A stretch of DNA of 64,000 nt from CAVOAK01 sp963664465 (GTDB lineage Bacteria > Pseudomonadota > Alphaproteobacteria > UBA8366 > CAVOAK01), in assembly GCA_963664465.2 (NCBI GenBank), contig CAXXSU010000002.1, positions 124,001-188,000 of the forward strand. The letters are read 5' to 3'. The notes beneath the pieces were generated by a model. It was not told the origin of the DNA and did no database searches. It saw only the letters and a program-made list of their open reading frames with translations. Positions 16,761 to 25,922 of the stretch are shown piece after piece; within the stretch, counting starts at the first letter, position 1, and each line of letters starts with the position of its first letter. Position numbers and translations under genes: made by a program.

Positions 16761-17236
16761 ACCGCCTTAGCGAACTCGGCATTGCCCACAAGACCTATCA
16801 CCATGCACCGCTCTTCACGGTGGAGCAATCAAAGGCCGAACGCGGCAAGCTTGAGGGCAGCCACGTAAAGAACTTGTTCCTGCGCGACAAGAAACGGCGG
16901 ATGTGGCTCGTCACTGTGGATGAGGAGCGCGCGGTGGACCTTAAGGCGTTGCAGCACAGGCTTGGCGCGCAGGGCAACCTGTCCTTTGGCAGCTCCGATA
17001 TGCTGATGCAGGCGCTCGGCGTCGCGCCCGGCGCGGTGACGCCGTTTGCCGTCATTAACGATCCCGATTGCCTGGTTACCTTTGTCCTCGACCGGACGGT
17101 CCTGCTTCGCGATCCAGTTAACGCGCATCCTTTGCGCAACGACATGACGACGGCAATAACCGCTCAAGCCCTTCTTACGTTCGCCGAGGCCGAGGCGCAT
17201 TCACCAATCATCCTCGACTTTGACAATCCAGAATAA
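16761..17236 (+). pseudogene. Prolyl-tRNA editing protein (ProX/YbaK type), 3' fragment
   Basis: This is the body of a Cys/Ala-tRNA(Pro) deacylase: LSELGIAHKTYHHAPLFTVE, KAERGKLEGSHVKNLFLRDK (the conserved lysine region), then HRLGAQGNLSFGSS and GVAPGAVTPFAVIN. The enzyme clears tRNA(Pro) mischarged with alanine or cysteine. Codons 1-14 are 3.2 kb away behind two insertion sequences. A GTG at 16820 could still start a product lacking about 34 residues, including the first strand and helix, so activity is doubtful. Free-standing editing proteins are not essential when ProRS has its own editing domain, which may explain why the loss was tolerated. Confidence 0.88.
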
Positions 17237-17433
17237 TCGACGCAAAAGCTGTCCGATCGGAGTGACGCCGCATGCCGTTCCTGCCTCTTGCACTGGCTAT
17301 AGGAATCGTCCATCTATGCAGGTGAACGGAAATTTGCGCCAACAGGTTGTCGCACCGGCGAAATTCGACGATATCAAGCCATAGGCGCTGCGCGACAATA
17401 TGTTTCGGTAGAATTGAAATTAAGGGCAGGGTC

Positions 17434-18357
17434 ATGGCGGATCAAATCATTGGCGAGATGGCGCAGGCCAACGGTTCTTTGGTTAAGGACGCCACCACTC
17501 AGACATTTACTGCTGATGTGCTCGAAGCCAGCGTCAAGACACCGGTTATCGTTGACTTTTGGGCGCCGTGGTGCGGACCATGCAAACAACTGGGCCCAGT
17601 GTTGGAAAAAGCAGTCAAGGCCGCGAACGGAGCCGTCTCACTGGTCAAGATCGACATAGACCAAAGCCCGGAAATAGCACAGCAGCTCAAAGTTCAATCA
17701 ATTCCGGCCGTGTTTGCATTTTTCGGCGGTCGACCGATAGACGGTTTCGTTGGTGCCCAGCCGGAAAGCCAGATCAAATCTTTTGTCGAGCGAGTGGTCG
17801 GGGCTGCAGGCGGAAGCGTCGGTCCATCGCCGGTCGATCAAGCGCTCGAAAAAGCTAAGGCTGCGCTCGACTCGGGCGACGCCACCACGGCGGGGCAACT
17901 GTATGTGGAGGTCTTGAAGGCTGAGCCCGACAATCCCGGCGCCAACGCCGGATTGGCCCGCTACTACATGGCGGCGGGACAGAGCGATCAAGCCCGCGAG
18001 CACATCGACGCCCTGTTGCCGGAGGTTGCTCAACACGCGGAAGTCGCCGCTGTTCGCGCCGCCTTGGATCTGGCTAAGGACGCTGACGCGACAAACGGCC
18101 AGCTACCCGAGCTTCAGGCAAAGGTCGCAGAAAATCCGGCCGACCGACAGGCTCGCTTCGACCTCGCCCTCGCCCTCTACGCGGCCGACCAAATCGAGGC
18201 AGCAATTGACGAATTGCTGGCGTTGGTGGAGCGTGACCGCATGTGGAACGAGGAGGCTGCACGCAAACAGCTCCTGAAGCTTTTCGAAGCCCTGGGGACA
18301 TCACACCCGACCACCGTTGACGCGCGTAGACGACTGTCGTCTCTGTTATTCTCGTGA
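17434..18357 (+). CDS. cnoX: CnoX-type thioredoxin/TPR holdase
   Basis: A 307-residue cytoplasmic protein with a thioredoxin domain (residues about 20-130; active site W46-C47-G-P-C50) and a C-terminal TPR region (about 140-300), the layout of CnoX (YbbN). CnoX holds unfolding proteins and protects them from over-oxidation, passing them to GroEL and DnaK. Here both active-site cysteines are present, unlike the E. coli protein. ATG 17434 follows AGGGCAGGG. Its stop overlaps the next start in GTGA, so the LON-domain gene is translationally coupled. Confidence 0.9.
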   Translation: MADQIIGEMAQANGSLVKDATTQTFTADVLEASVKTPVIVDFWAPWCGPCKQLGPVLEKAVKAANGAVSLVKIDIDQSPEIAQQLKVQSIPAVFAFFGGRPIDGFVGAQPESQIKSFVERVVGAAGGSVGPSPVDQALEKAKAALDSGDATTAGQLYVEVLKAEPDNPGANAGLARYYMAAGQSDQAREHIDALLPEVAQHAEVAAVRAALDLAKDADATNGQLPELQAKVAENPADRQARFDLALALYAADQIEAAIDELLALVERDRMWNEEAARKQLLKLFEALGTSHPTTVDARRRLSSLLFS

Positions 18358-19010
18358 ACCCATTCGATCCATCGTTCGATGACCTGCCCGAATCGCTACC
18401 GATCTTCCCGCTGCCGGGCGTATTACTCTTGCCGCGCGGACGCCTTCCGCTCAATATTTTCGAGCCTCGGTACCTCGCTATGGTGTCAGACGCGATGGGC
18501 AGCACACGCTTGATCGGCATGCTTCAGCCAAAAGATCCATCCGCACGCGAACTGAACCCGGGCGTGTACAAAATAGGATGTGCGGGCCGAATTGTTAGTT
18601 TCGAGGAAACCGACGACGGACGCTTTCTTATCACCCTCCTCGGATGCAGCCGCTTTGATATTCACGACGAGCTACCCTTGAGCCACGGCTATCGGGCCGT
18701 TGAGCCGGATTGGACACCATACCGCTATGACCTGGAGCAACCAGTAACCTGTGAAATTGACCGCGATCGGCTTTTGTCGGGGCTCCACGGATTTTTTGAA
18801 CTTCATGGTATAGAGGTCGACTGGGATAACGTTCGCGAAGCGGAGAATGAACAGCTGATCAATATGGTAGCCATGGTTTGCCCGTTCGAGCCGCCGGAAA
18901 AGCAAGCGCTTCTCGAGGCCGAGGATCTGAGCGCGCGCGCGGACACCCTCATTGCCTTGATCGAGATGGCGGTTTTGAGCACCGCGAGCGACGAAAGCGC
19001 ACAGCAGTAA
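18354..19010 (+). CDS. LON substrate-binding-domain protein
   Basis: A 218-residue stand-alone LON N-terminal domain without the AAA+ or protease parts. It has the conserved LPIFPLPGVLLLPRGRLPLN and IFEPRYLAMV near the N-terminus and a long C-terminal helical part ending in LIALIEMAVL. Such proteins are regularly found in alphaproteobacteria next to the thioredoxin gene, as here, and may recognise unfolded proteins; the precise role is unknown. GTG 18354 overlaps the cnoX stop. Confidence 0.9.
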   Translation: MNPFDPSFDDLPESLPIFPLPGVLLLPRGRLPLNIFEPRYLAMVSDAMGSTRLIGMLQPKDPSARELNPGVYKIGCAGRIVSFEETDDGRFLITLLGCSRFDIHDELPLSHGYRAVEPDWTPYRYDLEQPVTCEIDRDRLLSGLHGFFELHGIEVDWDNVREAENEQLINMVAMVCPFEPPEKQALLEAEDLSARADTLIALIEMAVLSTASDESAQQ

Positions 19011-19050
19011 CAATCCCTATTGGCGACCAAGCAGGATATGGAGACCGGTA

Positions 19051-19254
19051 TTGGCAAAAAGCAAATCTGGTGTTGACCCGAAACTGCTAGAGATTCTCGT
19101 TTGCCCCCTGACCAAAGGGCCGTTGCGCTACGATGCCGAAAAGCAGGAACTCGTCAGCGAGCAGGCCAACCTCGCCTATCCGATCCGTGACGGTATTCCG
19201 ATTATGCTCGTCGACGAGGCGCGCAAGCTTGACGACGAAGGAAGCGGATCGTGA
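19051..19254 (+). CDS. Trm112-family zinc-ribbon-like protein
   Basis: A 67-residue protein with the family core DPKLLEILVCPLTKGPLRYD and LAYPIRDGIPIMLVDEAR. Trm112/YcaR proteins act as small partners or activators of methyltransferases. Only one cysteine of the usual pairs is kept, as in other bacterial short forms. It starts with TTG at 19051 after GGAGA, and its stop overlaps the next gene start in GTGA. Confidence 0.88.
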   Translation: MAKSKSGVDPKLLEILVCPLTKGPLRYDAEKQELVSEQANLAYPIRDGIPIMLVDEARKLDDEGSGS

Positions 19255-19652
19255 GTGGCGATTTGGCCAAGGACGCGGCGGGCCATATGCTTGGCAGCGA
19301 AAGTTGGCCCAGCGAAATCCGCCTCAAGAAGGACGAGAAGATCCTAGAAATCGACTTTGACGACGGATTGAGTTTTGCGCTTCCGGCTGAACTGTTACGC
19401 GTCGAGAGCCCGTCCGCGGAAGTCCAGGGTCACTCACCGAGCGAGAAAAAGATCGTCTCCGGGCGGCGTCATGTCGGCATCATCAAAGTTGAACCGGTCG
19501 GACATTATGCGGTCTGTATCCATTTTGACGACATGCACCAAACGGGCATCTTCACCTGGACCTATCTTCACCAACTCGGCGAAAACCATGAGAAGATCTG
19601 GCAAACCTATCTTGAAGCATTAGAGGAGCGCGGGCTTAGCCGCGAACCTTGA
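19251..19652 (+). CDS. DUF971 protein
   Basis: A 133-residue protein of the DUF971 family, related to the N-terminal domain of gamma-butyrobetaine hydroxylase. Visible are WPSEIRLKKDEKILEIDFDD, ALPAELLRVESPSAEV, VEPVGHYAVCIHFDDMHQTG and FTWTYLHQLG. The family is seen near Fe-S and electron carrier genes; its function is not established. It ends the cnoX-LON-Trm112 operon and converges on ubiH. Confidence 0.88.
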   Translation: MSGDLAKDAAGHMLGSESWPSEIRLKKDEKILEIDFDDGLSFALPAELLRVESPSAEVQGHSPSEKKIVSGRRHVGIIKVEPVGHYAVCIHFDDMHQTGIFTWTYLHQLGENHEKIWQTYLEALEERGLSREP

Positions 19653-19669
19653 CGTTCGGCGAGCGTTCG

Positions 19670-20923
19670 CTAAAGCGGTTCTCCACGCACCAGGCGTGGC
19701 AACTTGCCAACTACCCCCATGGCTTGCCGCATTAACAGATGCCGCAGCGGCGGAATCCTGGCGACGGCCGCAAGGCCAGCACTACGTGCGATTCGCACAA
19801 GTCCGACATCGTTTGAGAACAGGCGATTCAACCCATCCGTTGCAAATGCAAGCACGGTATTGTCAAACCGCCGCCATCGCTCATAACGCTCCAGTAACGG
19901 CGACTCGCCGATATCGAGGCCGAGCCGGTGACTGTCGACGACAATTTCTGCAAGAACTGCGGCATCACGCAGTCCGAGGTTGAGTCCCTGTCCGGCGATT
20001 GGATGGATCACGTGCGCGGCATCGCCAGCCAACACAAGGCGCCGCGCGGTGTAGCGTTCGGCCTGCATGAGACCCAATGGATATGAAAATCGCGGGCCTT
20101 CGAGTTCGAGTGCCCCGAGCCAGTCGCCAAACCGCCGCACAATCTCGTCTCGGAACTCCGCATCGGAAAGCGCTAAATATGAGTCCGCCAACTTAGCTTG
20201 TTCCGTCCAGACGATGTTCGATCTGTTCTTCGTCATCGGCAACATCGCGAACGGCCCGGACGGCAGAAACTGTTCAACCGCGACACCTCCGTGCGCATTT
20301 TCGTGCCGCACAGTGGCGACGATGGCAGTCTGCGAATAGCGCGTTTCACGGACCCGAATGCCGGCGTTCGCGCGTGTCGCGGACTTCCTGCCGTCGGCAG
20401 CGACAAGAAGCCGCGCGCCGATCCGTCGACCGTCGTCGAGCGTGGCAACCACGCCGGCCGCATTCCGTGTTACCGCAGCGACAGTGTTGGGTGCCAAAAG
20501 CTGCGTCGTATCGAGCGACGACACCACCTCGAGAAGCACGCGGCGGGTCACCCGGTTCTCGATCATGTAGCCGAATGGCTCCTGGCCAATCTCACGGTGA
20601 TCGAAATGCAGGAAAAACGGCGAGATTCCTTGCGAAACACGACCATCGGCGACACGGATATCTCGGATCGGCTGCGCATCTCGCCGAAGCCGCTCACCGA
20701 CGCCAATAGATTCCAATACCCGCCACGACCCGAGCGCGATCGCGGACGCGCGGCCGTCATATTGATCGCAGAGCTGGATTTCGGTCGCCGCGCGATCGAC
20801 CACCGCGACCGAAAGTCTCTTTCCGGCAAGCGCTACGGAAATTGTGAGGCCGACAAATCCACCACCGACAACAATTACGTCGGCATCAATGTCCGGCTTC
20901 AGGGAACCCTGCTTCGTCGCCAT
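19670..20923 (-). CDS. UbiH/UbiF/Coq6-family FAD-dependent ubiquinone hydroxylase
   Basis: A 417-residue flavoprotein monooxygenase. The FAD site is VIVVGGGFVGLTISVALAGK near the N-terminus and GDAAHVIHPIAGQGLNLGLR late, with LLVAADGRKSATR between (the DG motif). It hydroxylates the ring of a polyprenyl precursor in ubiquinone synthesis at the membrane. ATG 20923 gives the normal start; a much longer frame from 21178 codes unlikely cysteine- and arginine-rich sequence and overlaps the small gene upstream. Which ring position it modifies cannot be told, since alphaproteobacterial members differ in specificity. Confidence 0.9.
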   Translation of the reverse strand: MATKQGSLKPDIDADVIVVGGGFVGLTISVALAGKRLSVAVVDRAATEIQLCDQYDGRASAIALGSWRVLESIGVGERLRRDAQPIRDIRVADGRVSQGISPFFLHFDHREIGQEPFGYMIENRVTRRVLLEVVSSLDTTQLLAPNTVAAVTRNAAGVVATLDDGRRIGARLLVAADGRKSATRANAGIRVRETRYSQTAIVATVRHENAHGGVAVEQFLPSGPFAMLPMTKNRSNIVWTEQAKLADSYLALSDAEFRDEIVRRFGDWLGALELEGPRFSYPLGLMQAERYTARRLVLAGDAAHVIHPIAGQGLNLGLRDAAVLAEIVVDSHRLGLDIGESPLLERYERWRRFDNTVLAFATDGLNRLFSNDVGLVRIARSAGLAAVARIPPLRHLLMRQAMGVVGKLPRLVRGEPL

Positions 20924-20966
20924 ACTTTTTGCCTCTGCCGCACCGACTCTGGCCTCCCTTTGGTGC

Positions 20967-21227
20967 TTATGTGTCGCTTGACCCGTGAATGCCCAACAGC
21001 ACCGCGGCGCGATCTGACGCACTGCGCTCGGCCTCCGGCTGGTCCGGCAGCAGCGCCGACAATGCTGCCCCGAGCGCCTCATCATCGACGCCCGCCGTCG
21101 GCAATACTTGCAGCAACAAGGCTTCAAGCGCGTTGATATGGGCTCGGTGATGCGGCGCCAGTCGCTCGAGCTTTGCAATCCGCGCTTCGAGATCGGATCC
21201 CGTATCCTCGACCAATTTACTCGTCAT
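20967..21227 (-). CDS. Small hypothetical protein upstream of ubiH-like gene
   Basis: An 86-residue acidic, helical protein (DLEARIAKLERLAPHHRAHI, then LEALLLQVLPTAGVDDEALG). ATG 21227 follows GGGAGG by 6 bases. It lies 43 bases before the ubiquinone hydroxylase on the same strand and is probably co-transcribed. I do not recognise a family; a short coiled coil at the N-terminus is likely. Confidence 0.65.
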   Translation of the reverse strand: MTSKLVEDTGSDLEARIAKLERLAPHHRAHINALEALLLQVLPTAGVDDEALGAALSALLPDQPEAERSASDRAAVLLGIHGSSDT

Positions 21228-21535
21228 GACATTTCCTCCCGACAATCATGTTGGCGACATGTAGCATGCGTCAGCCCCTCGTGGGAGTCGGCATTGCTGC
21301 CCCCCCTCCAAGCACCAAATGACAAGCGCGCACTGCGCCAGCTACCTACAATCACTGGTGTAATCGCAATACGAATACACCGTATTTTGTGGTCATTTGC
21401 GCCGAAATTCTTGAGTTCATCCTTCACTAAGGCTACTATCCGCCGCAAAAGGTTTCCGTTTTGTACCCAAGACGTATTTATGCTGCGCCAAAGAAATCGG
21501 AGAGAGAACACGTCACCAGGCCGAACTGCTCGCTC
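21228..21535. other. Intergenic region between divergent genes
   Basis: About 300 bases between the small leftward gene and the DapC-like gene. It presumably holds both promoters; I see no clear promoter, operator or small gene in it. Confidence 0.5.
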
Positions 21536-22741
21536 ATGGATAATGCCCGACTTGCACAGCTCTCCGAGAGCCCCTTCACACGCCTTGGCGTCTTATTGGG
21601 AGGGATCGAGCCAGCATCTGGTTTGCGGCCGCTAATGATGCAGATCGGTGAACCACGCTTACCGACGCCGCCCATGGTGGCCCGCGTCATAGCGGAATGC
21701 GATGACTTATGGTCGAAATACCCGTCGATCAGGGGCACCGACGAGTTTCGGGAAGCGGCGGCAGCTTGGCTAAACCGTCGTTACGGCCTGCCAAAGGGCT
21801 ACATCGATGCCGACCGGCACCTTCTCCCAGTATCGGGTTCACGCGAAGCGCTTTATATGGCGGCCCAGCTGGCGACGCCGGACCCTGACCAATGGCCGGG
21901 CAACCGACGCCCGATAGCCCTTATGCCTAACCCCATGTATCACGTCTATTATGCGGCTGCCATAATGGCCGGCGCAGAGCCTGTGCCCGTCGCCGCGACA
22001 TCGAGTACGGGATTTCTACCGGATTTTTGCGCGCTCTCAAGCGACCTGCTCGAGCGGGTGGCAATTGCCTATGTCTGTACGCCAGGCAACCCGCAGGGCG
22101 CGGTCGCCTCGCTCGACTACCTAAGGGATTTGACCTCGCTTGCACGCCGGTACGGCTTTTTATTGGCCGTCGATGAGTGTTACTCGGAGATTTATCGCGG
22201 TCAGGCTCCGGCCGGCGCCCTCGAAGCGTGCGCAGCGCTCGGTGGTCCACCTGATCGCGTTCTTGTCTTTCATTCACTCTCGAAACGATCGAGCGCGCCG
22301 GGGCTGCGCGCGGGATTTGTCGCCGGAGATTCCGACCTGATCGCTTCCTTCGCTCTCTTGCGCAATTTAGGTGGACCACAGGTGCCGGGCCCCATCCTGG
22401 CTGCATCCGCCGCGCTGTGGGGCGATGAAGCGCATGTCACGACAAACCGAGATCACTATGCGACGCTCTTCGACATGGCCGAGCGAATTCTGGGGAATCG
22501 CACCAACTTCTATAGCCCCCCAGGCGGATTCTATCTTTGGCTTGACGTCGGCGACGGAGAAGAGGTCGCACAACGGCTTTGGCGAGAAGCCGCGGTGAAG
22601 ACGCTTCCTGGCTCGTTTATGGGGAAGCCAGAGATTGAGAGCGGTGCGAATCCTGGTCAATCGTATATTCGTGCGGCCCTGGTCGACGACGCTGCGACCA
22701 CCGAGGATGCGCTTGGCCGAATTGCGCAGGTTCTAGATTAA
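21536..22741 (+). CDS. dapC: Class I/II aminotransferase, DapC-like (succinyldiaminopimelate transaminase)
   Basis: A 401-residue PLP enzyme of fold type I. The cofactor lysine is K250 in HSLSKRSSAPGLRAGF; other landmarks are MMQIGEPRLPTPP, YPSIRGTDEFREA, CTPGNPQGAVAS and AVDECYSEIYRG. The pattern fits DapC, which transfers an amino group in lysine/diaminopimelate synthesis, although other aspartate-aminotransferase relatives cannot be excluded. ATG 21536 gives the normal N-terminus (DNARLAQLSESPFTRLGVLL); no strong ribosome site precedes it. ftsK starts 4 bases after the stop. Confidence 0.8.
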   Translation: MDNARLAQLSESPFTRLGVLLGGIEPASGLRPLMMQIGEPRLPTPPMVARVIAECDDLWSKYPSIRGTDEFREAAAAWLNRRYGLPKGYIDADRHLLPVSGSREALYMAAQLATPDPDQWPGNRRPIALMPNPMYHVYYAAAIMAGAEPVPVAATSSTGFLPDFCALSSDLLERVAIAYVCTPGNPQGAVASLDYLRDLTSLARRYGFLLAVDECYSEIYRGQAPAGALEACAALGGPPDRVLVFHSLSKRSSAPGLRAGFVAGDSDLIASFALLRNLGGPQVPGPILAASAALWGDEAHVTTNRDHYATLFDMAERILGNRTNFYSPPGGFYLWLDVGDGEEVAQRLWREAAVKTLPGSFMGKPEIESGANPGQSYIRAALVDDAATTEDALGRIAQVLD

Positions 22742-22745
22742 GCCG

Positions 22746-25130
22746 ATGACAACCACCGAAAAGAACACATTCCTGCCAACCGGCGTTGGACCATTCATGC
22801 GCCGGCGGGCGATCGAAACGGGCGGTATCCTGTTGCTGGCGCTTGCCATCGCATTGTTTGCCGCCCTGGCGACCTATCATCCAACCGATCCGTCGCTTAA
22901 TACGGCCTCTGGAAATACCCCGCTGAACCTACTCGCGGAAACCGGTGCGGTCGTCAGCGATTTGTTGCTTCAGTCGCTAGGTCTCTCAACAACCCTTGCC
23001 GTGCTTGTGATGGCGGCATGGGGATGGCGCTTTCTAACGAGCCATCGCCTATCTGCTGTGTGGCTGCGACTAGCGCTACTGCCACTCGGCCTATCGTCAT
23101 GCGCGCTCGCGCTGGCGGCCTTAGGTACTGTCTGGACGGCGATTGCCTGGCCAATCGAAGCGGGCCTCGGTGGCTTTGTCGGGCGGCTGGCATTTTCCGC
23201 TACTGCTGAGCTGATTTCCAGCATCGGCCTGTGGCCCGATCCCCGTTGGATTTCCGTTGCCGCGGGGCTTGTGACGTTAATGCTCACCCTCTACCTGCTC
23301 TCCTTCACTTGGGCGGAGTGGCGCGCTGGCGGCCGGCGGGCTGTGGACCTCGTTGCGTTTACTTGGCGCACCACAAAGAATACACGCGAAACGGGGCGGA
23401 CACTGGGGCAGGCAGCGACGACAGCCGCGCGACGTTTTGTCGATATTGGCACACGCGTCGAACTGACATTGGATGCCGTGCCCTTGCCCGACTCCAAGCC
23501 CAGCGTGACGGCAAAGCAAGCGGCGGCGCGGAACGGTCTAGTCCAACCCAAGAGGGCCAAAGCTACTCCCGGCAAGAAGTCCATGGCCGCCCGCCAGCGC
23601 AGCCTCGATCTCGGCCCGGCGGGCGAGGACTACCAATTGCCTCCGCTCACTCTCCTGGACGAACTCCCGGTAGACGAACGGCAGGAGCAGGAAGTAAACG
23701 AGGAGGGGCTTCAGCAGAATGCGCGGCTGCTCGAACAGGTGCTTGATGATTTCGGCGTCCAGGGCGAGATCGTCAAGGTACGTCCGGGCCCGGTCGTAAC
23801 ACTATATGAACTCGTCCCGGCGCCCGGCATGAAGACCAGCCGCGTCATCGGATTGTCCGACGATATCGCACGCTCGATGAGCGCCGTTTCGGTCCGCATC
23901 GCCGTCATACCCGGGCGAAACGTGATCGGCATAGAGCTGCCGAACCGCAATCGCGAAACCGTATATTTACGCGAGTTGCTGGGCAGTCAGGCGTACGAAA
24001 AAACGAGCGCGAAGCTACCGCTTGTCCTAGGCAAAGACATCGGTGGCGCGCCGGTGATCGCCGACCTCGAGCGTATGCCGCATCTCCTAGTCGCTGGCAC
24101 CACCGGTTCAGGCAAGTCGGTCGGGTTGAATGCAATGGTGCTCTCGCTCCTCTTCCGGCTTTCGCCAGACGACTGCAAGTTCATTATGATCGATCCCAAA
24201 ATGCTGGAACTCGCCGTCTACGACGACATACCGCATTTGATCACTCCGGTTGTCACCGAGCCACGAAAGGCGATCGTTGCCCTTAAATGGACGGTGCGCG
24301 AAATGGAACAGCGCTATCGCGCAATGTCGAAATTGGGCGTACGAAACATCGAGGGCTACAACAAGCGTGTCGCGCGCGCGCGCGCCAAGGGCGAGATATT
24401 GATGCGAAAGGTCCAGACCGGCTTCGACTCCGAAACCGGTCGGCCGGTCTTTGAGAACGAACCGCTGGAGGTCGAGAGCCTGCCCTACATCGTCGTCGTC
24501 GTGGACGAGATGGCAGATCTTATGTTGGTTGCCGGCAAGGATATTGAATCGGCAATTCAACGCCTATCGCAAATGGCGCGGGCTGCCGGCATCCACATCA
24601 TCATGGCGACTCAGCGACCCTCGGTTGATGTCGTAACGGGCACGATCAAGGCTAACTTCCCGACCCGCATCGGATTTCAAGTCACCTCCCGGATCGACAG
24701 CCGGACGATTCTAGGCGAGCAGGGTGCCGAACAACTCCTGGGGCAGGGTGACATGCTCTACATGGCGGGCGGCGGGCGAATCACGCGTGTGCACGGGCCG
24801 TTTGTCCATGATGCCGAGGTCGAGTCCGTCGTCGGGTTCCTTAAGGCACAAGGCGACCCCATATATATCGAGGCGATAACTGAAGAATACGAGCCTGATG
24901 CGGCGCCACATGCCGAGAACACGGGTGACGAGTTGTACGACCGCGCCGTAGCGCTAATTCTGCAAGAGCGAAAGGCATCGACGAGCTTCATTCAGCGCCA
25001 CTTGCAGATCGGCTACAACAGGGCGGCGCGCATCATCGAGCAGTTGGAAAAGGACGGAGTAATCAGTGCTGCAAACCACGTGGGAAAACGCGAAGTCTTG
25101 GCGCCAGGCCTGGGTGATTTGCGCGCGTGA
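22746..25130 (+). CDS. ftsK: DNA translocase FtsK
   Basis: A 794-residue FtsK/SpoIIIE motor. The N-terminal 190 residues hold four membrane segments anchoring it at the septum. A variable linker (about 190-300) and the alpha/beta motor follow, with Walker A GTTGSGKS at about residue 450 and Walker B VVVVDEMADL at about 582. The C-terminal gamma winged helix (about 730-790, STSFIQRHLQIGYNRAARII) reads KOPS sites. It pumps chromosome ends to dif during division. Its length is normal for alphaproteobacteria. It is packed between dapC and lolA. Confidence 0.95.
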   Translation: MTTTEKNTFLPTGVGPFMRRRAIETGGILLLALAIALFAALATYHPTDPSLNTASGNTPLNLLAETGAVVSDLLLQSLGLSTTLAVLVMAAWGWRFLTSHRLSAVWLRLALLPLGLSSCALALAALGTVWTAIAWPIEAGLGGFVGRLAFSATAELISSIGLWPDPRWISVAAGLVTLMLTLYLLSFTWAEWRAGGRRAVDLVAFTWRTTKNTRETGRTLGQAATTAARRFVDIGTRVELTLDAVPLPDSKPSVTAKQAAARNGLVQPKRAKATPGKKSMAARQRSLDLGPAGEDYQLPPLTLLDELPVDERQEQEVNEEGLQQNARLLEQVLDDFGVQGEIVKVRPGPVVTLYELVPAPGMKTSRVIGLSDDIARSMSAVSVRIAVIPGRNVIGIELPNRNRETVYLRELLGSQAYEKTSAKLPLVLGKDIGGAPVIADLERMPHLLVAGTTGSGKSVGLNAMVLSLLFRLSPDDCKFIMIDPKMLELAVYDDIPHLITPVVTEPRKAIVALKWTVREMEQRYRAMSKLGVRNIEGYNKRVARARAKGEILMRKVQTGFDSETGRPVFENEPLEVESLPYIVVVVDEMADLMLVAGKDIESAIQRLSQMARAAGIHIIMATQRPSVDVVTGTIKANFPTRIGFQVTSRIDSRTILGEQGAEQLLGQGDMLYMAGGGRITRVHGPFVHDAEVESVVGFLKAQGDPIYIEAITEEYEPDAAPHAENTGDELYDRAVALILQERKASTSFIQRHLQIGYNRAARIIEQLEKDGVISAANHVGKREVLAPGLGDLRA

Positions 25131-25131
25131 C

Positions 25132-25791
25132 ATGCTGATGGATCGCTTTGGGCGGCACATCATCGCCGCACTAGTACTGGCAACGGTTTCAGCCATTTTC
25201 TCCTCCGGTCTTCAAGCGCAAATTATCTGGAATCTCACATCTGATGAGGCCGCCGATATTCGCCGAATCGAAGACTATCTGAACCGCATTACGACGATGC
25301 GGGCGAAGTTCACGCAGATAAATCCTGACGGCACCTCAGCACACGGCACGCTCTATATACAGCGGCCGGGCTTGCTGCGCTTCGACTACGCGCCGCCGGA
25401 CTGCTACCTGATCGTCGCAAATGGCGTTTGGTTCATTTATGTGGATCGAGAGCTCCAGCACGCCTCCCACATCCCGCTTCGACAAACCCTCGCCTGGTAT
25501 TTGGTGCGCGATCCTATCTCTTTGTCGGATGGCGTTTCGATCACGCGATTCGAGCGTGGTCCGGGAACGATGCGCGTGAGCTTTGTTGAAACGGACGACC
25601 CTGACGCCGGTGCCGTTACATTTGCGTTCAGCGATCGGCCGCTCGAACTGAAAAGCTGGTCGATCACGGATTCACAGCGACAGAATACGAAAGTAACGAT
25701 CGACAGTCCGCAGTTTGGTCTTACTCTCGATCGCGAATTGTTCCGGTTTGTCGCACCTCCCGAATGGAATGAAGGCGCACGGCAGGGATAA
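25132..25791 (+). CDS. lolA: LolA-like outer-membrane lipoprotein carrier
   Basis: A 219-residue periplasmic protein with a signal segment (HIIAALVLATVSAIFSSGLQ AQ) and the LolA domain: IEDYLNRITTMRAKFTQINP, GTLYIQRPGLLRFDYAPP and DPISLSDGVS. It ferries lipoproteins from the inner to the outer membrane. ATG 25132 follows the ftsK stop by one base; an ATG at 25138 is equally possible. The ftsK-lolA order is usual in this lineage. Confidence 0.9.
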   Translation: MLMDRFGRHIIAALVLATVSAIFSSGLQAQIIWNLTSDEAADIRRIEDYLNRITTMRAKFTQINPDGTSAHGTLYIQRPGLLRFDYAPPDCYLIVANGVWFIYVDRELQHASHIPLRQTLAWYLVRDPISLSDGVSITRFERGPGTMRVSFVETDDPDAGAVTFAFSDRPLELKSWSITDSQRQNTKVTIDSPQFGLTLDRELFRFVAPPEWNEGARQG

Positions 25792-25849
25792 TTCGGAGTT
25801 CTTTCATCGAAACTTGTCAGCCCCCTCAACCCATGATAGCCGTAGCGCC

Positions 25850-25922
25850 ATGAAGAATTCACCTCTACCGCTCGTCGGAATACCCGCCAATACGGACGAT
25901 GGTAACAACAATTGGACCTATA
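25850..25922 (+). pseudogene. PuuD-type glutamine amidotransferase, 5' fragment
   Basis: ATG 25850 opens MKNSPLPLVGIPANTDDGNN followed by NWTY, the normal N-terminus of peptidase C26 (PuuD) proteins, and is then interrupted by the IS1595 element. Removing the element with one copy of the flanking TA rejoins it in frame to IWAFHRVGDKYIASVINCAR and gives a 274-residue protein. Confidence 0.82.

Noticed and set aside
15202..16770. A 522-codon rightward open frame
   Set aside because: It is the antisense of the IS1182 transposase; the product has no family features and the long frame comes from high GC at third positions.
20924..21178. N-terminal extension of the ubiquinone hydroxylase
   Set aside because: The extension overlaps the small upstream gene and encodes cysteine/arginine-rich sequence unlike the family; ATG 20923 gives the normal start.
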